Source: Macrophomina tecta
Taxonomy: Eukaryota; Ascomycota; Dothideomycetes; Botryosphaeriales; Botryosphaeriaceae
Direction of reading: 5' to 3'
Assembly (NCBI GenBank): GCA_024180945.1
Contig: JAKSGN010000002.1
Coordinates: forward strand, 806,001 to 870,000
Length of the DNA: 64,000 nucleotides
Of this stretch, positions 41,915 through 52,449 are shown in pieces. The notes beneath the pieces were generated by a model. The model did no database searches, was not told the origin of the DNA, and saw only the letters and a program-made list of their open reading frames with translations. The translations under genes and the position numbers were made by a program. Numbering within the stretch: the first letter of the stretch is position 1; the number at the start of each line of letters is the position of its first letter.

Positions 41915-44900
41915 TTACTTCTTTGCTCGGCCTTTGCCCTTGCTCTTCTTAGGCTTCTCCTCCTCTTCTTCATCGTCGTCAGCGGCCTTTGATCTAGCCT
42001 TCTTCTTCGGTGCGGCCTTCTTCTTGGGCTGCTTGATGTACTTGTCCTTGGTGATATCACCTTCATCATCCTCCTCCTTCTTCGCATCCGGATCTTCTAC
42101 AACTTCTCCTTCGTCGGACTCCTCGATGGCTTCCTCAAGGTCTGGCTTTTCTTTTGCGGCCTTCGTGGGTGCAACAACAGCAGAAGCTTTCATGAATGGA
42201 ACAGGATGAGACTGCTGATTGTAACTGTACAAAGAATTGGAAGTCAGCATACATTTTGGAGTTTAACGAAGAAAAAGGGAGTGCGTACAGCCTGGTGAAT
42301 GTCGCCTTACTCTGCGACTCGATCTTGACCTTCTCCATATCCATGGGACCGACACCCAGCTCAAGAATGGCATCGAAATCTTCCTTCGTGAGAAAGTAAC
42401 TGTCCATGAGCTCAATCACTTCGGGCACGGCCTCCTTGCCCTCCTGCTCGAGCTTCTTGACCAATTCCTGCCAAAGAATCGGAATGTACTGCTGGCGAAT
42501 TTCGTGGCGGTCGCCAGACGTGCGTAGACGCATATGACCTTGGATCTCCTTGACCATACGCGTGAGTTTGCCCTGCGTGCTGTTCTTTCCAAGCCACTGC
42601 GGGAAATTCGTCTTGAAGCCAGCCATGCTACCAGCAACGAAACTAGCAGGCCTGACAAAACTGAAGATGGCGTGAGTAGGCATCAGACTCCACTGCTGTT
42701 GTGAGCCGTGGATCATCCTATCAACCAGATCACCGTCGGAAATGCTCTCCGCGGCGTTGTCTACCAGCTCCAGTAACTTCAAGTTTCGGTCTTTGCCTTG
42801 GTAGTTGGCGGCCCGGATTGGATTGGTGCCTAGGTAATTTTCTTGAAGCATCAGGTAGCTCAACTCGTGGTCGTTGAAGTATAGCTCGGTTTTGTCGTTG
42901 AGTGAATGCTTGCTGGTTTCTGAGAACATGTGGCCTTGTAGAATCTTCCCGACGATATCCCACGGCTTGAGGATGATGTGCTTCTCCCAGGCCTTCGACA
43001 TCGACTTACTCCTATCGAAATCCATAGCCTCTTCGTCCAGCTTGGCGGTTGAGACCATGTTGACAACTTGGCGGATATCTGCGTTGGTTCCCTCGATCAG
43101 AGCATCGACGACGTTCTTAGGCATCTTGAGTCCTTCACGGTAGGCGATTGTCATGATTCTTGACCTGATCTGATCCGTGGTCGGTCTTCTGAAGGGGAGA
43201 TCATACGTGACGTAGTCGAATGGCTTCATTTTGGGCAGACGGCGGTCATTGCAGATGAGAATCATGGGAATCTGGCTCTTCTTGCAAACGGCTGCAAGCG
43301 CTCCGACACCGCCTCGATCACCAGCAGACATTCCGTCCACCTCATCCATGATGAGCACCAATTTCTTTCTTGATTCTTCAACCTTCTTCCCATCACCAGC
43401 AAAGTACCCAAGAAGCGATGTTGTCTCCAGGACACCCTGCAAGCCTTCTTGGACGAGCTTCTTGCTCCTAGTATCACTGGCGTTGCTCTCGACAATGTCA
43501 TAACCTTCAAGCTTGGCGACAAGATGTGCTGCGGTAGTCTTGCCGATACCTGGGGGACCGTGGATCATGACGGCTCGGAACAGCCCGCTACCATCGACTC
43601 CACCAAGCTTGAAGCCCTTTCTCTGACTCTTGGGGAAGTTGCGCAACCATCGCTGTAGCTTCTCAACTTGTCCCTTGTTTCCGCAGATCTGAGCGAGTTG
43701 TGTTGGTGCATACTTGACTGTCCACAGTCGGCTGTCAGGTCCGGAATCAGCGTTTGTGGATTGTGAGGCTGATCCTTGGGCTTGTGAGCTTGAGGCACTC
43801 GCAGGAGCCGCTTTCCCGCCACCAGCTCCGCCAGCTCCGCCGGCTCGACGCTCTTCCTTTTCCATTTCTTCTGCCATTTCCTTGATCTTCTTCGCCTCAG
43901 CTGCCTGCTTCTTCTCAAATGCCTCAGCAGCTTTACTGTCACCGCCATTAGCAGGCAATTTCTTGATAAGCGCGAACAGACCGTCTTCATTGATGGTTCT
44001 GAGATTGAACTGCTTGATCTTCTGCAGCTTGCTCGGGCCTGCATCACTTCCTAAGACGACATAGCTAGTTTTGCTGCTCGGTGAAGTGGTCACTTTGCCA
44101 CCGTAGCGCTTGACCAACTGCTGGCCAGCTTCCCGATCCAAATATTGCAGCAAGCCCGTGAAGACGAAGGTCAAGCCTGCAAGACAATTTGGCTCGCCTT
44201 CGGGAATCTCAACTGATCCAGATTGAGGGGCTGGTCCGGAATTCGCATGATGCGCCTTGAAGTCGAATTTCTTGCCTTCTCCATTCTTCGGGGGCGGCGA
44301 AGGTGGCCGTACCAGTGGAATATCGTCGAGAATCTTCTTCATTGTAGCACTCTCGGGCTCATCCTTCTTTGCTTTCTTCTTCGCCGGCGAAGCCTTGGTA
44401 GAAGCTAGACGACCCCGGGCTTTCTTTGGAGGCTCCGTGTCAAGCTCGTCATCGGTCTCGGCTGATTTGCGTTTCCTTCCTGCTTTCGCTGCGGGTTTGG
44501 ACTTCTTTGTTGACTTGTTGCCAATAATCTCTTCATCGTCATCAGGAACCACGGACTCGTCCTCAGGATCAACATCCTTCATGTCAACATCCTCTTCCGG
44601 TTCAAAGTCCTCATCCTTCTTCAGTTTCTTCTGGTCCTTGGCGCTCCCTTGCCGCTGCGGTAAAGCAACAGGCTCGTCGTCAGAGCTCTCCTGATAATCA
44701 TCCGCCTGCTTACCCTTCTTCTTAAATGCAGCCGTGAAGATGTCGTCGCCATCTTCGTCATCATCCAGGAAGTCATCATCCTCGTCCTTGACCTCGGCGT
44801 ATGTAGCAGGTTTCGTCTTGCGAGCCGAAGTGCGGGTAGGGGTGGCGTTACTTTTCCCATTTGCCTTGGCCTTGACAGGGGATGACTTGGGCGTCTGGAC

Positions 44901-45470
44901 TTTTGCGGGCGGCTTCGCAGTCTTGTTCGGAGCGGATCGTGCGGGCTTCTTATTGCCGAAGAAATCGGAGGCAGTTGTGGCTTCACCCTCGGGCGACGGT
45001 TCACGTTTGCTGTGACAAGTCAGTGCAATGCCTTGTAGCAACAAGCGAATGGCACTCACGCCTGCTTCTTGGGAGCATCCTTCTTGGGCGTTGCCTTCTT
45101 CGGTCTGCCTTCGTGTTAGCGCCATTGATGCGTACAGCTACCGTTGGCGTACTCACGGCTCATCCTCATCATCCGAGTCCGCTACGACCTTGCGCGCCGG
45201 CCTGCCTCTTTTCTTTGTAGGCTTTGTCTATGAACAGCGGATGTAAGTTTTTGGAGGCATTGTAGTTCATGCCAAAGTTGACTATAGTCCAAAAGCCCAC
45301 GGCACAGAGGCGTGTTGGTATCATGACCGAAACTTAGAGGGAAATTGGGGCGAGGTGATTCCGTGCTGCACACAAAAGAAAGAGCGCGTGCAACGTACCT
45401 CATCTTCTTTGGGCTTCGCAGGCTGCGCGGCTGGCTTGCCGCCAAAGAAAGACCTGATATCGGCGGGCAT
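41915..45470 (-). CDS. rfc1: Replication factor C large subunit (Rfc1)
   Basis: The largest subunit of the five-part clamp loader that opens PCNA and places it on DNA at primer ends in the nucleus. Exons 45470-45399, 45227-45157, 45104-45060, 45009-42289 and 42224-41915 encode 1072 residues, the family length. The N-terminus MPADIRSFFGG contains a PCNA-binding-like motif. A long Lys/Glu/Asp-rich disordered region follows. A BRCT domain (LAGLTFVFTGLLQYLDREAG, YVVLGSDAGPSKLQKIKQF) binds DNA 5' phosphate ends. The AAA+ module has Walker A GPPGIGKTTAAHLV and Walker B VLIMDEVDGM, plus the CNDRRLPKM sensor region. The C-terminal all-helical collar domain and a basic tail (KKKAAPKKKARSK) complete it. 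The three short 5' exons preserve the frame exactly. It is divergent from mrpL16 over 238 bp. Confidence 0.95.
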
Positions 45471-45708
45471 TATTGCAGCAGGTGGTAGAGCTCGGTCAAG
45501 TCATGGGTTTGGATGGGTGATGCAGAGATGGCGCAGAGTTGTCGCGGCGGCACGTCTACGCGTGATTCGATGATGTCGCGCGCGTCAAGGCAGCTGCGGC
45601 CGGGCGCGCGGTAGCTCCGACCTGTTTCTCCGCCCGTGGCCCGAGCGCTTGGAAATCGTGAACCAGCAGCTCGCTCGACACCTCCGCGCTTCTACGGGTC
45701 CATCCGCC

Positions 45709-46563
45709 ATGCCTCCCCCAAGACTATGCCCTAACTTCGGGGCTCAATTGCGGCGAGGCCTTGCTGCTGCCCCCTCGAGACCTCAATGCCGTACAGTTCC
45801 CCGCATGCACTCCCTCCATCACCGCTGATGCCAACCTCGCAGTCCTCCATAATGTCCGCACCGCCGCCGCCGCCACACGCCTGTCAGTCGCTCCCTCCTC
45901 CATCCTAGGACCGGCTCTCGCCTCGCGCCCCTTCAGTACTACCAGTCCCCGGCTGGACTGGCTTCTTCCTCGGTCAGGTCACAACAAGAAGGACCGCAAG
46001 GGTAGACCGCGTGTGCCCACCGGCGGCTCTGTGCGCGGTACCACCGTTGTTTGGGGCGACTATGGCATCCGTCTCAAGGACCACGACCGTCGGATCTCTG
46101 CCAAGCAGCTCAAGATCGCTGAAGATACCATCCGCAAGCGCCTGCGTGGTTTGAGGTTCCGCCTGTACATGCGCATTTCCGCAAACATCGGCGTGTATAC
46201 CTCCGGTAACGAGTCGCGTATGGGTAAGGGAAAGGGTAGCTTCGATCATTGGGCAAGCAGAGTGGCTGTGAGCAAGATACTTTTTGAGCTAAAGGGGGAT
46301 ATTCATGAGCAGGTCGTGAGGGATGCATTTCGGTTGGCTGGCAACAAGCTGCCTGGTTTGTCGCCCGCCCATTACCAACTCATGTGATATGCGCGACTAA
46401 CACTTCCCAAGGGCAGTATGAGTTTGTCAAGAGAGGTGATCCTCCCGTCATGGGCATTACAAAACTCGGTAGCGGAGTTACAGCGGAGGACCTGAAGAGG
46501 CCCCGCAAGAAGTTGCTTCTGGAGGAGACAGCCGAACGGATATCCGCGACAACCCCTCCTTAG
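45709..46563 (+). CDS. mrpL16: Mitochondrial large-subunit ribosomal protein uL16m
   Basis: A component of the mitochondrial large ribosomal subunit, near the peptidyl-transferase centre. Exons 45709-45790, 45843-46355 and 46412-46563 encode 248 residues from ATG 45709 (MPPPRLCPNFGAQLRRGL). The first 80 residues are Arg/Ala/Ser-rich and lack acidic residues, a mitochondrial import signal. The L16 core follows: TTVVWGDYGIRLKDHDRRIS, YMRISANIGVYTSGNESRMG, KGKGSFDHWASRVAVSKILF and LPGQYEFVKRGDPPVMG. The last intron splits the Gly codon of PG-QYEF and has the weak donor GTTTGT. The gene shares a short divergent promoter with rfc1. Confidence 0.93.
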
Positions 46564-46878
46564 ATCTGTATAATATCCAATCTGTTGAGAATGAGTCCAA
46601 TCAAGCGTTTCCATGTAAGAAAGAGAAGAGAATGCATGCGATTTCCGATCGCAAGTAACCAGCAACAAGTCAATTCACGAAGGTATCAGGCGAAGCTTCG
46701 ACGAGGTGTCCGACATATCTTGTCTGATGAAACGTAGGTATAATCATATCATTTACAGCTATCTATCGGGAATTGGTCATGTGCGGTCGTCAATCATAAA
46801 TGGATACAAAGTCAACGCTTGAGGATCATATCCAAACGTCAACCACATTAGGTCCCTCGGTCGTACATCCCTCTCCAA
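46564..46878. other. Intergenic between convergent 3' ends
   Basis: 315 bp between the stops of mrpL16 (+) and the 888-residue gene (-). No feature is seen. Confidence 0.5.
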
Positions 46879-49545
46879 CTAACGTGCATAGGCTGGTTTT
46901 GATCCAACCGGTGTAATGAAACTTGCAATGTCTGACGTGTCCATGTCAGAAAGTAGACGTCGCGCAGGGCCTCCGCCCCTACGCCCACTGCTCGCTACGC
47001 CCTTTCCCTTGTCCGCGTACTTGCTGAGGGGGAGCGACTCGAATGTGCCTCCACCCCGCCTCCACGGCTCTGTTCGCGGCACCGGTCGCTGATAAAATGT
47101 CCCTCTCTCTCTAGGCGTTCGACTGCGACTCCATCCTCTTCGCCAACCTCTCCTCGGCCCCGGGTCGAAGTCGCCTTCGCTCTCGATCGGGAATCCCTCG
47201 GCGGTGTCATCATCGTCGACCCAGTCCTCGTCAACCTCATTTCCTCTGAACAGTCGTTCCCGGTCCCCTCTTTGGTCGATGCTATCCATCCGGGCGGATC
47301 TGCCGCCACTTCTCATTCTCTCAATTCCTGCTTTTCCGCCGCTCATCATCCTTCTACCCAGGCTGGGTCTTCCGCCCGCCATGACTGCTTCCCTCTCCAA
47401 TCGATCTCGCTCTCTCCACTTCCTCTCCTTCTCCTCCCTCTTCTTCGCCCTCCGCCTTCGTCTCTCCATCTTCTCCTCAACCAACCTCTCCTGGACCTGC
47501 TTTTCGACTTCCCACTTGATAGCTTGCGAAACCACTCTCTTTACACCCGCTGCACAAAGCCCCACTGCTGACACGCCCAGAGCGCAACGTGCAGCCTCTG
47601 ACGGAGTGCGAGGCGGTCGCAGACTGCTCAATGCACCAGAGGTGCTAGGTGGAGGTGGAGTAGCCGGTCGAGTTGGGGTCGGTGAACGATGTTCTTTCTT
47701 CTTGCGATCTTTTCGCCGCTGAGCAGCGGCTGCAGCGGCCGCAACAGTAGCAGCATGGTCGACCTCGCTGTCGAGATCCCGTTGCCGCCCACGATATCGT
47801 GCGTTTGGGTGCGGAGAGCGGCCTGCCATAAAGCCAGGGTGCCAGTCATCCGTGGAAGCAGTAGGGGACAGGTATGGTGACGACGCATCCCACGGGGTAT
47901 CCCTACTCCTCTCAAATCCTCTTCTCGGCACGCCAGGGCCCCTAGTCTCATGTGCGCGTCCATCCACACCACCGCCGCCACCACCACCCGTCTCCATCCT
48001 CTCCCCCTTCCTCCTCGCCCTCGCCTGCCGCGCATAATCAAAGAAGCCCCTCCCACTCCCTCTCGCGCCATTCACAAACCCATCCGCATCCACGTCCCCT
48101 TCCCCGTCACTAAAAGTACGAATAGAACTGACCTCCCACCCCGGGCTCCACGGCACCTCATCCCCCCTGCCGCCGCCCCTCCCATACGCCACCGCCTCCT
48201 CCTCATCCATTAGCGAGTCCGCCGCACCGCGCCTCCTGTCCTTACTCCTCAATGACAATTCCGTCCCACTAACCACCGGCCGCCCCTCTTCCTCCTCCTC
48301 TTCCTCATCCACCCAATCCCCATCCTCCCCCGCACCACCGCCATACTCATACCCATCCTCCAGATCCACCCACCCATCACCTCCGAATTCCTCCTCTTCC
48401 GACGAGCCCAACGGCTCCCCGCTCCTCCTAGCACCGCCGCCGCCTCCCCTCGTGCTTCCCGACGGCGCCGTCGTCGTCGTCGTCGTCGGCGCAGGGAGGG
48501 GCAGCCGCGCCCGCCGCGGCGCCGACACGTCGGACACACCGTCATCGTTGGGCACGAATGCCCCTTTGCTGTAGGCGAAGTCGGTGGCTTCGGACGCGGC
48601 GGGGTTGCGGTTCCGCCTTTTCTTCGCGCCACCATCAGCGGCGGCGGCAGCTGCGGACGAAGACGTCGCTGAGGCGGTGGGGTCGGCGCGTTTTCTTCTT
48701 GGGCGGGGTGGTGGAGGTGGGCCGTGGGCGTCGTCTTCTTCGTATGAGGCGGGGTATTGCTGCTCGTGGTGGTAATAACCATGGCGTCTGTGGTTCTTGC
48801 TGGAAGTGGTGGACGAGGGTGGACTGTCGCTGGGCGGTTTGGGTGCGGGAGGCGGGTTGTTGGTGTTGGGTCTGGGGCGCCTGTCGCGGCCGCGGGGTTC
48901 GGAGTCGATGGAGGGTTCGTAGTAGTGATAGTAGTGGTGGTGGCGGGGGTGAGGATGAGGATGAGGGGGGTGCTGATGCTGGTGATGGCGGACCCCCATT
49001 GGTGGACGCGGGATCTCGAACTGTGGCTCGTCCGGGTCCAGCGCGACGGGCGGCGGATCCAGGTTGAGATCTCCCGGATCCAGGTCGACGAAGTCCGGAT
49101 CGTACAGGTCCTCGAGCTTCTCGTCGCGGGCGTGGAAGAACTCGCGGGAGGGCTGGTCCCGCTTGGCGTGGTTACGGCGTTGGTCGCGGTAGAAGTATGG
49201 GTTGTGATAGTAGTCGTTGGCGGTGTTTTTGGTGCGCCGCAGCCGCGGGTAGCAGTTGTAGGGGTAGGGATATGGCGGGGGATCCTCGTCGGTAGCCACG
49301 GTGTCCGGAATGTCTTGATAACTACGGCGTTGGTTGCGGTGAAGGCGATGCTGCGCGTAGTGATGAGGGCGCGGGTGAGGGTGAGGATGAGGAGGGTGTT
49401 TTCTCTTGTCACCTCCTGGTTTGGCGTTTCCGTTGGGTACTTTGGGACGATATTGATCTGATTCAAGTGTTTCTTCTTCCTCCGCGGTGGGGTCACCCTG
49501 GTGTTTGATTCCTAGTGTTTCGAGTCGCTTTTTGATGCAGTCCAT
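46879..49545 (-). CDS. Large disordered protein with His-Pro repeats, unknown function
   Basis: A single exon of 888 residues starting at ATG 49545 (MDCIKKRLETLGIKHQGD). Most of the protein is low complexity. There are two His-Pro runs (HPPHPHPHPRPHH near residue 50 and HPPHPHPHPRHHHYYHYY near residue 200), Pro- and Arg-rich stretches, acidic runs (EEEEEEE), Gly and Ala runs. Near residue 650 is a moderately hydrophobic stretch (CALGVSAVGLCAAGVKRVV) followed by a strongly charged helix (QERLVEEKMERRRRRAKKRE), the only part likely to be structured, probably a coiled coil. The His runs could bind metals, which is inference. The long open frame over 2.6 kb supports a real gene, although GC-rich repeats also keep other frames open here. 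I do not recognise the family. Confidence 0.65.
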   Translation of the reverse strand: MDCIKKRLETLGIKHQGDPTAEEEETLESDQYRPKVPNGNAKPGGDKRKHPPHPHPHPRPHHYAQHRLHRNQRRSYQDIPDTVATDEDPPPYPYPYNCYPRLRRTKNTANDYYHNPYFYRDQRRNHAKRDQPSREFFHARDEKLEDLYDPDFVDLDPGDLNLDPPPVALDPDEPQFEIPRPPMGVRHHQHQHPPHPHPHPRHHHYYHYYEPSIDSEPRGRDRRPRPNTNNPPPAPKPPSDSPPSSTTSSKNHRRHGYYHHEQQYPASYEEDDAHGPPPPPRPRRKRADPTASATSSSAAAAAADGGAKKRRNRNPAASEATDFAYSKGAFVPNDDGVSDVSAPRRARLPLPAPTTTTTTAPSGSTRGGGGGARRSGEPLGSSEEEEFGGDGWVDLEDGYEYGGGAGEDGDWVDEEEEEEEGRPVVSGTELSLRSKDRRRGAADSLMDEEEAVAYGRGGGRGDEVPWSPGWEVSSIRTFSDGEGDVDADGFVNGARGSGRGFFDYARQARARRKGERMETGGGGGGGVDGRAHETRGPGVPRRGFERSRDTPWDASSPYLSPTASTDDWHPGFMAGRSPHPNARYRGRQRDLDSEVDHAATVAAAAAAAQRRKDRKKKEHRSPTPTRPATPPPPSTSGALSSLRPPRTPSEAARCALGVSAVGLCAAGVKRVVSQAIKWEVEKQVQERLVEEKMERRRRRAKKREEKERKWRERDRLEREAVMAGGRPSLGRRMMSGGKAGIERMRSGGRSARMDSIDQRGDRERLFRGNEVDEDWVDDDDTAEGFPIESEGDFDPGPRRGWRRGWSRSRTPRERGTFYQRPVPRTEPWRRGGGTFESLPLSKYADKGKGVASSGRRGGGPARRLLSDMDTSDIASFITPVGSKPAYAR

Positions 49546-51092
49546 TTGTATAGCAGTATGTGTCGGGTAGTGCGCATTGATTGCTTAAGCTTTGATAGCT
49601 ATAATAGTGCCCCCCGGTTGACAGGTGAAGTTGTATCGTGGATGTCCCAACACATGACTGCCCAATCTCTCTTGAAGCTGTGGTCGTGATTGCTGTGTGT
49701 GGCCGTGGTGGCGGTCCCGTGGCATTCTCGACTGGATCACGCGCGTGGAGCTGGGATATTGCTTGCGACGGGTATCTTTCCGAAGAGCGCAGTTAGTGAC
49801 TTAAAAGCATTACTCCTCTATTAAAGGTATACAAGAAGAAAGGCATCAAGAGCGGAAGAGAGCGACAGCGAGGGAGCGGACGGTGCAGCAGGAAGTGTGG
49901 GAGAGAGGTGGCTTGGTGGAGCTGAGAGAGGCCGCGGGAGATGAACAGGGACGTGGCAATGCATTGGGGTGAATGTGACTTGATGCAATGACGCAGATGG
50001 ATCGAGCCTCGACTTCTGCTCGCCAGAAGTTTACAAGGCGAGTCCCAGGCGATGGGTGTAGCAATAGAGTTTAGCAGAAGCGCTGGTTGGGCTGTCCTGC
50101 AGCTCCGGCAGGCGGAAGGGCGTGGCTGCATAACCGGATACCACTAACGCCGTAGCTGCGTCTTCACCGATATTTCCCCCGCCACGAAAACAAGCAGATG
50201 ACCGTACCCTTTCTGGTCCGCGTAAGCTGCGCCTCGGCCGTATGTATCGGTACTATCCTATTTTTGGTGTTCTTTTCTGTCCTTTTGACGGGAGATCGGA
50301 GAGTTCTCCCCCTCCAGCTGCTTTCTTTTCTGCGGCTGCCGCGCGCGCAAGGGCGACGGTAGGTACGGTGCGCGGAGGCGGCAGCGTTCTTCGGTGCCGA
50401 CGCCGCGGGAGTAGCTGCAGGGGCTAGAACCCGGAAGAAAAGTGCGGTTGTGCCATTTGCTAGATTGCCGCTGCGATCACGATTGCGGCCTGCTTGGGGG
50501 TGGCTGGGGTAAGATGCTGAGGTGATGGGGGGCATGAGGGGCAACTGAACGTCTCGGCGCGTGGGAACACAATACCGACGACCATTGTCACATAAGCCTC
50601 CGGTGTATCTGTGATTTTTCATTCTGCATTTTTATTAAGCGCGTGGTCTCTAAGGTACGCTTAAGCATTGAGCATTTCCAGCGTGATGGCGGTATTGCCC
50701 CCACGTACCAGGTAAAGGATGATCAGCGGTGCCGCCGGTGTCGCTCCGAGCACAAAGCTAGGCCTCCTATCAGCATGTAGCGTTTGACGTCATTTGGACC
50801 CTGTGCAGCTGCAGTTCGTCCCACATGACCGTCCATCATCCTGCCCGACTATCCTGCCATATACGTGGACGATCCGGAAAGCGTTGTAAGCGCAGCGCAG
50901 ATGCGGTGCAAGCCCGATGCCGTGCCATCTCGCGTGGGAATCAGGACATTGCTCCGGATGCCAGACGCAATGGAAAAAGACGCCGAACCTGTCCTGAGCG
51001 CTCCCTTAACTTCGATCCGAGGTGTGTCGCAATCCGCCGTTATCCCGTAAATGCTTCGCTGAAGAAACGCCGCAGATCGTGGTTGATCGCCC

Positions 51093-51168
51093 GAGCTGAA
51101 GCAGTTGCCCAGGTGAAAAGGTTCGAGGATATTTCGTATGTTTGCTTTGCGGACGATTGCTTCAGCTC
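51093..51168. mobile_element. Hairpin/MITE-like element, complete copy 3
   Basis: A 76-bp inverted repeat. The left arm is GAGCTGAAGCAGTTGCCC and the right arm, reverse-complemented, is GAGCTGAAGCAATCGTCC, matching at 15 of 18 positions with all differences being transitions. The termini are shared with the copies at 27987, 35690 and 58181. Confidence 0.72.
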
Positions 51169-51280
51169 CCCATCCCTTCTGGTATTCCCGTTATTGGTCT
51201 TTTGTGACGAACCTCCACCCTGACTCGCTTCAACGGCACAGGAATACGAGAAAAGACGTTGTGTGGAGCTGACGTGTTCA

Positions 51281-51300
51281 CCCAGATGTCTGTTTCGATA
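51281..51300. mobile_element. Possible solo right end of the hairpin element
   Basis: CCCAGATGTCTGTTTCGATA resembles the right end of copy 1 (TCCAGATGACTGCTTCAACT) at most positions. No left arm is found at the expected distance. Confidence 0.35.
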
Positions 51301-51364
51301 GTTTACTCACACTTGCATCTGGACGACTTCCACAATTCCATATCAATTCACCGCTGAAGAAGCT

Positions 51365-52449
51365 TTACTCGACATAATCCAGGCTACCTTTGCCCACAGT
51401 TGATGCCGTCGCGTCCGGTCCTTTTTGCTGCCGAAGCTTCTCCTCGAATTTGGCGAACTCCCTCATCGAAATCTCCTCTTCTTCGTCAAGCACATGCTGC
51501 ACGCCTTGAACATCAGGGCTCAAGTAATGGACCAGCATCTGCTCAATGCCATTCTTCAATGTCACAGTGCTGGAGTCGCAGGTCCGACAAGCTCCCCTAA
51601 GCTTCAGCATGACGATCCCGTCCTGGAAGCCCCTGAATTCTATGTCACCACCATCGTCCTGGATAGCAGGACGAATACGCGTCTCAAGCAGTTCTTTGAT
51701 CATGCCGACAATCTCATCGTCATCCTCATTGTATGCCAAGCTGTCCTCGGCGCTCTCCTGCCCTTCTTCGGACTGCCCCTGGGTAATATTGACCATAGGC
51801 TGGCCTGACGCCACATACTCGCTGATCAGACTGAATATCTCGGGCTTGACGTGCGCCCAAGGGACGGAACTGTCCTTGGAAACGGTAATGTAGTCTGCGC
51901 CGAAGAAGACAGAAGTGACTCCATCCACGTTGAGGAGCTTGGCCGCCAGCGGTGAAGGATAAGGCGGCGCAAGGGTAGAGCGAGGGCTCATATATTCGAG
52001 GAAGGTAGAAGGGAAGTCTTCGGGGAGGACACGGGTGTTGGGGTTGAATTTCATGGCCTGGAGAATGGTCAGTGTAGCTGCTCTTGTTGAGTCATAAGAT
52101 CCGCCAATGCTTGTGCGCTTGCACACTGCGTGCAATCGCATGATACCAGTCGCATGGAAAGAACGACTGACGGATTAAAACATACATCGGGGTTGGGAGT
52201 GCTCTCCGTCTGGATGAACATTGTCCGCCGGCTCTCGACGGCTCCGAATCGTGTCGCATTGCGCGCGGAGAAGTAGGAAGGGCTCGGTCTGTGGCGGAGC
52301 GATGTGAACGAAGCGGACGACGATGTCTGGTGAATGCATCTTTGCGCAGGCTTGGCTGTGGCGACTCTGGGAGCAATTCGCGAAGTGGCCAACGGTCTAG
52401 CTCTCGACAGGGTGCGGACAACCGTCCTCGGCACGGTCGCGGTCGTCAT
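51365..52449 (-). CDS. nfu1: NFU1-type iron-sulfur cluster scaffold, mitochondrial
   Basis: A late-acting mitochondrial carrier of 4Fe-4S clusters, serving lipoate synthase and respiratory enzymes in known homologues. Exons 52449-52186 and 52057-51365 encode 318 residues. The first 75 residues are Arg/Ser/Ala-rich and almost free of acids, an import signal. The Nfu N-terminal domain runs from MFIQTESTPNPDAMKFNP to about residue 175. The NifU-like C-terminal domain carries the cluster-binding CxxC (Cys245 and Cys248 in LRGACRTCDSS), preceded by RPAIQDDGGDIEF. An acidic linker (AYNEDDDEIVG) joins the two. The 128-nt intron falls precisely inside NPD-AMKF and restores the family motif. Confidence 0.95.

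Larger units (their letters stand above)
49546..51364. other. Long intergenic region with hairpin elements
   Basis: 1.8 kb without a supported gene. It contains one complete hairpin element (51093-51168) and a solo right end (51281-51300). Confidence 0.45.

Noticed and set aside
48249..49496. 415-codon minus-strand frame in another phase
   Set aside because: It overlaps the 888-residue gene in a GC-rich repetitive stretch; the composition is Thr/Pro/Arg noise from His-Pro repeat codons read out of phase.
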